Shown here: positions 55,718 to 64,000 of the stretch, piece after piece | Layout of the letters: the number at the start of each line of letters is the position of its first letter | Position numbering within the stretch: the first letter of the stretch is position 1 | Assembly (NCBI GenBank): GCA_034190875.2 | Contig: CM067357.1 | Location: 15,153,327 to 15,217,326 of the forward strand | Length of the DNA: 64,000 bases | Source: Urechis unicinctus | Taxonomy: Eukaryota; Annelida; Polychaeta; Xenopneusta; Urechidae | Direction: 5' to 3' | Notes under the pieces: model-generated | Told to the model about the DNA's origin: nothing | The model's input: only the letters and a program-made list of their open reading frames with translations | Databases searched by the model: none | Translations under genes and position numbers: made by a program

Positions 55718-56650
55718 AGGCATTTATTGTGTCAACTCGTCAAACGAAGGTACCACCCTTCAAATGATGAATAACTTAATATTTTCCTAGTGGTAATTCC
55801 GGTCATGTCTTAACGAAACGGATGCAGGACGAGTAGCAATTGTGAAGTTTGCAAGTTTGTTTACTGTTTTGATCGAATAGAGGACTGACTGCCAGGAATG
55901 TGAGTGATTTTTTTTCAAATTGTATCTCGTTTAAATTAAAACCGAAGATAGTTATACTCATGAGGATTCTAAAAAGATATGTTTCATTTTTTTTTAAATC
56001 AATTAGAAAAACAGTTATTGAAGTTTCAAATTTCATGGTACTGCTCAGTTTTGTGCCGGTGTACCAATTTCAAATTACCCTCCATTCATATCACCCCCAC
56101 CCCCCCCCCCCGGTAACCTGAGATCGCATTCAGATTACCGGGGGGTATTCTGCATGCGATTTGAGATTACCCCATCTTAACTTGAATGACGATTTCATAT
56201 TACCCCATCAATTCCAGATTACCGGGGGGTGGGGGGGGGGGGGTAGGATGAAATCAACTTCAGATTACCCCCATGTGTTACTTTAATGATTCACATTCAC
56301 TTACATGTTGCCATTAATCAATTCACATACTTAATATTGTCATAAATAAGGTCAATATATTAAAGTTTAAACAATCAAAACTGGAGGAGGTCACAGTCTA
56401 TATCACCGTCAACCTGCGGTATATATCTCCCTTGTGTGTGACATACATACACATTCAAATGTACATATTTATATCAATGTTAATGTACACAAGTCCGCGT
56501 GAAATCTTTTTCAATTTCATTTAGGTACGAGATGGTTTTTTTAGGGATGGGGGTAATCTGAAATCGATTTCAAGTTACCGAGGGGTAACTTGAATGAGGG
56601 GGTAACTTGAATTGTTTACACCGGAATTGTACGGTAAGGGATAACAGCCA
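55718..56650 (+). repeat. Dispersed repeat R2, longest copy
   Basis: Left part 55718-55870 matches 11205-11388; right part 55895-56057 and 56623-56650 matches 62420-62600 (shared: tactcatgaggattct, tatgtttcatttttt, aattagaaaaa, ttttgtgcc, acggtaagggataac). Interrupted by the 565-bp element at 56058. A minus-strand frame here (55803-56036) has no domain. Confidence 0.65.
56058..56622. mobile_element. 565-bp TIR element with repeated ATTACCCC motifs
   Basis: Left end GGTGTACCAATTTCAAATTA; the right end in reverse complement starts GGTGTAAACAATTCAAGTTA, continuing in register for about 30 bases with a few mismatches. Inside, gattacc/ggtaatc motifs recur about ten times in both orientations, with poly-C and poly-G runs. 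The uninterrupted sequence at 62572 (ttgtgccagaattctacgg) is the empty site. No clear target duplication and no coding capacity. Confidence 0.75.
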
Positions 56651-57089
56651 CTTAATCAGTCGATCTTACCAAGAGTCTTTGTAGTATGGTTTTGAGTTTT
56701 CTGAATATTTATAATCTATTTAGACATCGTTTGTTAACTGTGATATAGCATGTTTCCCTTCAAATAAGTAATCATAAACTATTTTTCATTGGACGTGAGC
56801 GATAATCCAATTATATCATGAATTTAGCCATGCAGGATTTCATAACGCGAGGTGCTCTATGATTCTGCCTGGTACACTTTTAAATAAAAATATAAAGCCA
56901 AAATATGAACATAACTACCATAAAACCAACAAACACACATGGGATGTTTATCCAACGTCTCTGGCCATCAGGGGATTGCCGCATTGGGGATGTGTTAAAG
57001 ATATTTAGTCTTCTAATTGGTCGATGTTGCTCCACTCCGAAATCTATCACAAAACGTTTGTGGCAACAGTTCTTCAATATCACATAGTT
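56651..57089. other. Spacer with no feature seen
   Basis: AT-rich; no repeat match or coding frame recognised. Confidence 0.4.
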
Positions 57090-57860
57090 TTGAGGCCCTG
57101 TGATACTTTGGATTGTGCCATTGAATGCAATCAGAGTCTATAGCTTTAAATGGGTTCACTTCGAGTGGCTCCATTCGTTCGTGCGTTAAATCGATTTAGT
57201 GCCGTTTTTGGCTACATTGGCCATGTACGGCTAATGTGGCTCTGTGGTGATCGCTCTTCTAATTGTAATACACTGCAATCGTTAGCAAAGCCCTTTCACT
57301 GCAAAAACACGTCTGACACATGGTTAAAAATAGCGATAATGACAACTACAATATGAATTAAATATCAAAATGTTAAATTGCCTGGGTAGACCTCTCGAAA
57401 ACAGTTCGCCTCTCACAGCGCCTGCTGTTTACTATTCTTGATCTTTAATGTTCGCGCTGTATGGTGATATTAGATTGTCAACGACCTTCTAGAGCGAGGG
57501 AACTGGACGGGGTAGACTTTAACATTTGTTGGTTTGCCAGGGACATGTGAAGCTCTGGAGCATAGAGTTAACAGCTTCGCTAAAGTGAGTGGGGATTAGG
57601 AAATTAAATGTAATACAGCGCGTCATTAGGCGACGATTCTATGAAATCATCAAAAGCAAATGGGATTGTTGATCCGACGGCTCGGGGTCGGCGTCTGTTA
57701 AAGACATGGAGTCATCTGATTGATCGAGGTTTCCACTGCTCCGAATTAAACAGAGAATTCCAAGGGACGCTATGACAAGGCAACGCACGGATTTAGTCTC
57801 GTCATAACGTTTTGTTGAGAATCATGCCTAAACTACACAAAAGTGTGATGAACATGTACA
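57090..57860 (+). repeat. Dispersed repeat R3, long copy
   Basis: Outer parts match 48110-48255; an inner part (57285-57450) matches 26880-27056 next to the RecQ-like fragment. Thus all three belong to one family. No coding capacity seen in this copy; RecQ-like motifs are absent. Confidence 0.5.
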
Positions 57861-58275
57861 CTTTCATAGCAATGTCGTCATGGGTTTGTTTATGCCTTTG
57901 TGCTGGGGCTCATCTGGTGATTGGGTTCTTCTTCTCGGCTTATCATGTAATGAGATATATTTCCTCTTCAACGATTTTTTTATGCCCACTTTTTAGAATT
58001 TTCAATATCGAGATCGATTTAACGGACGCTCAATATATAAACTGTTTATACCACCTCTACTCATATGACCATTAGGACATTTCTTTGAAGCAATTGTATT
58101 CATCCGCTAAATGCAGACAATCCATGGAATCGTTCCTGCCTTGGCTCTTCTCTCCTAGCCGTAGTTATGTAGGTCACTGATTTAAGACAGCAAGTGATAG
58201 CCAGGTGCTGGCTGCGTATTATTCACTGTAAGTGAACCAAATTTATAAGTTCCCAATGTAATATAGAATGTCTAG

Positions 58276-59394
58276 CTTCCCACTAACGAATATGTTGCAT
58301 GTTGTTGCTTGGACATTTGTGGAAAATCGGTGGCTCAAGGATATGATCTGACTAGACATATGAGAACGCATACTGGTGAAAAACCTCATGAATGTGATAT
58401 TTGTAGAAAGTCGTTTGCTCAAGGAGGTAGTCTGACTGCACATATGAGAACGCATACTGGTGAAAAACTTTATAAATGTGACATTTGTGGAAAATCGTTT
58501 GCTCGAGGAGGTATTCTGACTGAACATATAAAAACACATACTGGTGAAAAACCTTATAAATGTGACATTTGTGGAAAATTGTTGGCTCGAGGATGTACTC
58601 TGACTAGACATATGAGAAGGCATACTGGTGAAAAACCTCATGAATGTGACATTTGTGGAAAGTCGTTTGCTCAGGTAGGCGGTCTGACTGGACATATGAA
58701 AACGCATACTGGTGAAAAACCTTATAAATGTGGCATTTGTGGAAAGTCGTTTGCTTGTAGAAATAATCTGACAATCCATATTAGAATGCATACTGGTGAA
58801 AAACCTCATGAATGTGACATTTGTGGAAAGTCGTTTGCTCAAGGAAATAATCTGACAATCCATATTAGAATGCATACTGGTGAAAAACCTCATGAATGTG
58901 ACATTTGTGGAAAGTCGTTTGCTCAAGGAGGTCATCTGACTAGACATATGAGAACGCATAATGGTGAAAAACCTTATAAATGTGACATTTGTGGAAAATC
59001 GTTTGCTCAAGGATGTGATCTGACTGCACATATGAGAAAGCATACTGGTGAAAAACATAAATGTGAGATTTGTGGAAAGTCGTTTGCTCAAGGAGGTAGT
59101 CTGGCAGGACATATGAGAACGCATACTGGCGAAAAACCTTATAAATGTGACATTTGTGGAAAATCGTTTGCTCACGGATATGATCTGACTAGACACATGA
59201 GAACGCATACTGGTGAAAAACCTCATGAATGTGACATTTGTAGAAAGTCGTTTGCTCAAGGAGGTCATCTGACAAACCATATGAAAACGCATACTGGTGA
59301 AAAACCTCATGAATGTGACATTTGTGGAAGATCGTTTTCTCAAGGAGGTAGTCTGACTAGACATATGTTAACCCATACTGGTAAAAAACCTTAG
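58276..59394 (+). CDS. C2H2 zinc-finger protein, 13 tandem fingers
   Basis: An uninterrupted frame of ~370 codons, opening after an AG at 58274-58275 that could be a splice acceptor; no ATG lies before the first finger, so upstream exons are missing. It has 13 fingers in 84-bp units with TGEKPY/H linkers. The first has an extra residue between its cysteines (C-x3-C); the others are canonical C-x2-C-x12-H-x3-H; finger nine is followed by a linker shorter by one residue (TGEKHKC). Many share CDICGKSFAQG with variation mainly at the helix positions that touch DNA, and the DNA repeats are very alike, so the array expanded recently. It stops at TAG (59392-59394) in the linker before a decayed fourteenth finger. 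The likely role is sequence-specific DNA binding in the nucleus; no effector domain is visible. It may be a lineage-specific duplicate. Its finger sequences form a different subgroup from the gene at 5788. Confidence 0.85.
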   Translation, partial: LPTNEYVACCCLDICGKSVAQGYDLTRHMRTHTGEKPHECDICRKSFAQGGSLTAHMRTHTGEKLYKCDICGKSFARGGILTEHIKTHTGEKPYKCDICGKLLARGCTLTRHMRRHTGEKPHECDICGKSFAQVGGLTGHMKTHTGEKPYKCGICGKSFACRNNLTIHIRMHTGEKPHECDICGKSFAQGNNLTIHIRMHTGEKPHECDICGKSFAQGGHLTRHMRTHNGEKPYKCDICGKSFAQGCDLTAHMRKHTGEKHKCEICGKSFAQGGSLAGHMRTHTGEKPYKCDICGKSFAHGYDLTRHMRTHTGEKPHECDICRKSFAQGGHLTNHMKTHTGEKPHECDICGRSFSQGGSLTRHMLTHTGKKP

Positions 59395-60593
<1,199 letters not shown>

Positions 60594-60599
60594 TGTGAC

Positions 60600-61479
60600 T
60601 CTTAATTAGTTCTACTGTATTTTCCGGACCATAAGTTCATTAAGTACAAATGGGGTAATGACATACCAGGTTGCAGTTGTGTTCCAAGCATGGGAAAATT
60701 AGGTTTACCACGAGCAGCTATAATTCTGCTGTGTATATCAGTGAAAAGTGACTTCACATCATTGATATAACAACTTTTCACCATTACATTCTAGTCTTGT
60801 CTGGCACCTTATAGGAGAAAAAGTACAATCATGAAATAATCGTTACATATTAATTTGAGATGAGAGCCGCAATATTTTTTAGAATATTTAAAATGTAGCT
60901 TTAAAAATTATTATTAATCTTAAAACTAGTATTCAAAAGTTGAGATTTTTCGTATAGCAATGCAGGCGGTGCCAGTTCTGTTGGAGCCAGTCTGTGATGA
61001 AATCACGATTTTTTTACGCCGTTGAACGACATTTTGGTATTATTGTGGTTTATTATTGTGACTTTTCAGGCCTATGGGAAGGCGAACCCATCATGTTTTC
61101 CTAGTCCTGCGTTTTTCTAGACAGTAACTTTTATTTACTCTGTCCCAGGGGTGATCGGGACCAACCAAATAGTTCGGCACCCTGTCCCAAAATCCTAGCT
61201 AAAAGCCTGTAAGCCACTAATATTTTTTATTTAAAATTCGCGTTCATTTGCATTCTTTATGTATTTCGGCTATCAATGAAAGATTGAAAATCATTATTGA
61301 TTGTGGAATATTTTTTTATTCTGTTCAATAATCAGGTGAAAATGGTTTAATTGGTTGCCTATGACATTTTTTTTTCATCGACTATTTGACAATCAATATT
61401 GAATTGTGGACCTGCTTATTTTGGTTTTGGACTGTTGTGATAAGGTTAAATGTTTCCCGCATATTATATTTATTTGCTT
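60600..61479. other. Stretch without recognised gene
   Basis: AT-rich; short frames without domains. Confidence 0.4.
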
Positions 61480-62195
61480 TAAATGACATCATAATAGTTT
61501 GGGATCACATCGTTTCAGTTTAGTCTCTGGTACTAGTGTTTGGGTCGGATATACCACACCAACTACAATATTAGTGTGACACTTACCTGATCTCAGTCTA
61601 GGTGTCTCTTTAAACAAGCCATCTATATATGAGTTATTTGCTGAGAGGTCATTCCATGCGTTATCTTTAAGCGATTGCTTCATGGGAATAGACACTCCCC
61701 CGGCATATAACCACCTTCTGTAAACATTTTTAGTCATGTAACCAACGGGCTTAAAATTATTTACAGTGCTTTAATTCAAGCAGGTCTCTGTGAGGCCTAC
61801 GATTTCAAATTGATGATTTAACGAATCCAGGTAGGATTCTTAACTGTGATAGTCCTTTTGCGCACTGCAAATGTTTACATACATAAATAATAAATCGTTT
61901 TGTTTTGCATTGATCCTGGCACAAATGATCTTAAAACTTGCTTCAGAGTGAAAACTGCGTTGGGTTGATGAATCAACCTGATGATTAAAGAAAATGACAT
62001 CTGGATCATTAATATTGAGTGGACTAACAGTATAACTAATGTCTAAGTCATGAGCATTCTTCAAGCAAGGAGAGAATATTTGACTGATGTTCTCCAATAC
62101 ATATAAATAATTCACAAAGTCTGCATCATCGTCACAATGATAAAATTGCACGGCTGTATTGTTTGGCTTGGTCCTACATGTTTTCGAGATCATTT
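61480..62195 (-). pseudogene. LINE endonuclease-region fragment (CR1/L2- or Jockey-like)
   Basis: On the minus strand, 62193-61840 encodes 117 residues ending NICSAQKDYHS; the next bases, after a stop, continue SYLDSLNHQFEIVGLTET, the classic start of LINE endonucleases (N-I-x-S..., then the ETW Glu motif). Further on, a YAGGVSIPMKQSL segment and a VVGVVYPTQT segment (61700-61540) match the GG-V-x-IYV and VVYRPP blocks. RT is absent, and there are at least two breaks. It is a different LINE family from the I/Nimb-like copies. Confidence 0.6.
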
Positions 62196-62399
62196 ACGTT
62201 ACTCATTAAATCCTTGGTTGGACAGTGCTTGTGTTTTCTCTGCGATTACACTCTCATTCAGATAACGTTAAGTGTTAATTAGGTTTTCGCTGCGTCCATC
62301 TTAAATGTTTGCCCAAAGAAAGCGAATATGATACCTAATATATTGATCAAAAATGAGATAATTGGTTTCGTGTATCATGTATGAAGTCAACACTGCTGA

Positions 62400-62610
62400 G
62401 TTTTGAATGCAATATAGATATGGGTGTCCGTGATTTTTTTCAAATTCATTGTTTAAATTATTCATGAAGATACATATACTCATGAGGATTCTATAAAGGT
62501 ATGTTTCATTTTTTAAGTCAATTAGAAAAAAAGTAATTGAGGTTTCAAATTCCATGGTATTGCTCGGTTTTGTGCCAGAATTCTACGGTAAGGGATAACT
62601 GACACTTTTC
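62400..62610 (+). repeat. Dispersed repeat R2, right part
   Basis: Collinear with 55880-56057 plus 56623-56650, without the 565-bp insertion; it shows the uninterrupted sequence at about 62572. Confidence 0.65.
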
Positions 62611-62890
62611 ATGTCTTATATTTTGAATATCATAGTGAAATTATACCACAAGAAATGTATAAGTACATATACGTCAAATATATTTAAATACTTGTGTTTT
62701 TCTCTGCGATTACACTTTTCATTCATATAAGTTTTTTTTGGACGCAATATAGATGTCATTTCAAAAATGGTCCATTTTACAACAAAAATATTGATAATTC
62801 AGCGGGCAGAAACGCACAATTACCAATACGGCTTGGATGTGAAACGTTGCGTGGCTGTAGATCCTGGGAGCAAAATATTTAATTTGGGGA

Positions 62891-63283
62891 GAGGTATTAG
62901 TGCGTAGCGGATTCCGCGTATGAACCACGAACTACAACCACAGCATTGTGGAGCCGGTTCAAGGCAACTTATCGGTGTTTATTTCAAAGTTGGGCTGTTA
63001 TATATTCACCAAGAAGCCTATTAAAAGGATAAGCACATTGCAAAGCGAATCGGAAAGTCTTGTAATGTGAATTGTCGGCGATTTTGATCAAATCGGTCAA
63101 TATTACCAAGATATGGTTCTTAACATGATATGGTAGCGGATTCCGCTACAAATACCCCAAAACCCATGGTTCTTAGCTACTGCAATGAACCAGCTTCCAA
63201 ACATGCATGGTTCTGAGGTGGTGGCACCCCGACTACCTCAGAACCATGCATGGTTCCATGCATGAGGGTTCCAACCCATGGTT
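62891..63283 (+). mobile_element. Hairpin-array element, copy 2
   Basis: Left flank 62891-63123 differs from 11391-11620 by only a few bases. One 172-bp unit starts at 63124 and runs to near its end, where the sequence jumps to acccatggtt and then the assembly gap. The array probably extends through the gap, whose origin may be the assembler's failure on the repeat. Confidence 0.75.
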
Positions 63284-63383
63284 NNNNNNNNNNNNNNNNN
63301 NNNNNNNNNNNNNNNNNNNNNNNNNNNNNNNNNNNNNNNNNNNNNNNNNNNNNNNNNNNNNNNNNNNNNNNNNNNNNNNNNNN
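63284..63383. other. Assembly gap (100 N)
   Basis: Exactly 100 N, placed inside a hairpin array; size unknown. Confidence 0.99.
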
Positions 63384-63516
63384 ACAAATAAAGCCCAATA
63401 GAACTTCTAATTAACAAGGGCATTAACCCTCAGATACCTACAATAACGTCGGCGGCCTAAGAATAATCGTCTTTCATCACCATCCCCGACACAACTACAG
63501 TAACCCCCGGTCATAA
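63384..63516 (+). mobile_element. Diverged piece of the nested LTR-like element
   Basis: acaaataaagcccaatag, accctcagataccta, cgtcggcggcc, aataatcgtctt and cccccggtcataat match, in order, 50088-50315, with a few deletions. Fragment. Confidence 0.55.
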
Positions 63517-63615
63517 TATTAATACGATGATGAGGTGTTCATAACGCTATGATTACACCATCATGATTATGTTATCAGCTATGATTATGTTATCTTGATT
63601 TGTGACATATATATG

Positions 63616-63742
<127 letters not shown>

Positions 63743-64000
63743 GTGATGATAAAGGAATAAATGCATGATTGTCCAAAGGTGATGGTGGCGTGAGACGAGC
63801 GGGTCCTGTGTCAACGAAAACCATGGATAATTCATCAGTTCTACCTAGTCATAGCAGCAGGTTGCTCCATCACTTATTATTTCAACGCTTTTTTTTTTTT
63901 AATATGCTACAAATTCATTGGATGACAGATGTACATAGGAACCGACACATAATAATATATACAATCATAGCTATCGTTGCACAATATTTCAAGGAAAACC

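Noticed and set aside
56080-56625. Telomere-like repeats (TTACCC motif)
   Set aside because: The recurring unit is gATTACCCC with irregular spacing and both orientations, not the tandem (TTAGGG)n of animal telomeres; it belongs to a TIR element.
57812-58075. 87-residue frame with two hydrophobic stretches
   Set aside because: Begins within dispersed repeat R3; no family recognised and no splice or promoter support.
58243-59364. 373-residue minus-strand frame opposite the 13-finger array
   Set aside because: It is the antisense of a codon-periodic 84-bp repeat; its Met-Ser-Phe-rich periodicity follows the fingers and it has no domain of its own.

Overview
The window is metazoan genomic DNA, AT-rich and dominated by repeats. 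It carries C2H2 zinc-finger arrays, a BTB domain, spliced-looking exons, I/Nimb-like LINEs with RNase H, Ty3/gypsy-type fossils, long microsatellites and two 100-base assembly gaps (27057-27156, 63284-63383). I infer a lophotrochozoan, most likely a mollusc, from the style of the LINEs and of the tandem-repeat elements. This is inference; no marker gene fixes the species.

Layout. 0-1.25 kb: a minus-strand BTB exon with four tandem partial copies. 1.3-5.0 kb: LINE fragments and SINE-like elements sharing one 3' tail. 5.0-7.5 kb: a plus-strand C2H2 gene with a duplicated upstream exon and one frameshift. 7.6-10.6 kb: a large non-coding hairpin-bearing repeat, with an inverted copy at 25.0-26.7 kb. 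11.2-12.8 kb: an element whose core is five near-identical 172-bp units, each a long hairpin, followed by a 39-bp minisatellite; the same element recurs at 62.9 kb. 13.2-15.75 kb: a chain of short minus-strand exon candidates, perhaps an unrecognised membrane protein. 16.0-17.15 kb: a (TATG)n microsatellite. 17.2-20.8 kb: no gene seen. 20.9-25.0 kb: a 5'-truncated, envelope-bearing Ty3/gypsy-type fossil on the minus strand.

26.9-28.3 kb: a RecQ-like helicase fragment next to a gap. 28.3-31.3 kb: a 5'-truncated LINE with an intact 947-residue RT/RNase H frame, abutting an integrase/OTU fossil (31.35-32.55 kb). 33-38.9 kb: several integrase- and envelope-like fossils and SINE copies. 39.4-40.2 kb: an 835-bp TIR element filled with short direct repeats. 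41.6-47.5 kb: a nearly full-length two-ORF LINE. 48.5-55.5 kb: three related LTR-retroelement fragments, one of which contains a nested ~3-kb element with near-identical ~720-bp direct ends; another contains a small hairpin MITE. 53.2-54.0 kb: a CpG-rich stretch with an NRF1-like site and a possible THAP-like start. 55.7-56.65 kb: a dispersed repeat split by a 565-bp TIR element whose empty site is visible at 62.57 kb. 58.3-59.4 kb: an uninterrupted 13-finger C2H2 array. 61.5-62.2 kb: a LINE endonuclease fragment.

The host genes (BTB, two C2H2 arrays, the exon chain, RecQ-like) show no shared pathway. BTB and C2H2 domains often occur in the same transcription factors, but here they lie on opposite strands. 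The main story is nested insertion by many families, several of them non-coding and hairpin-rich.
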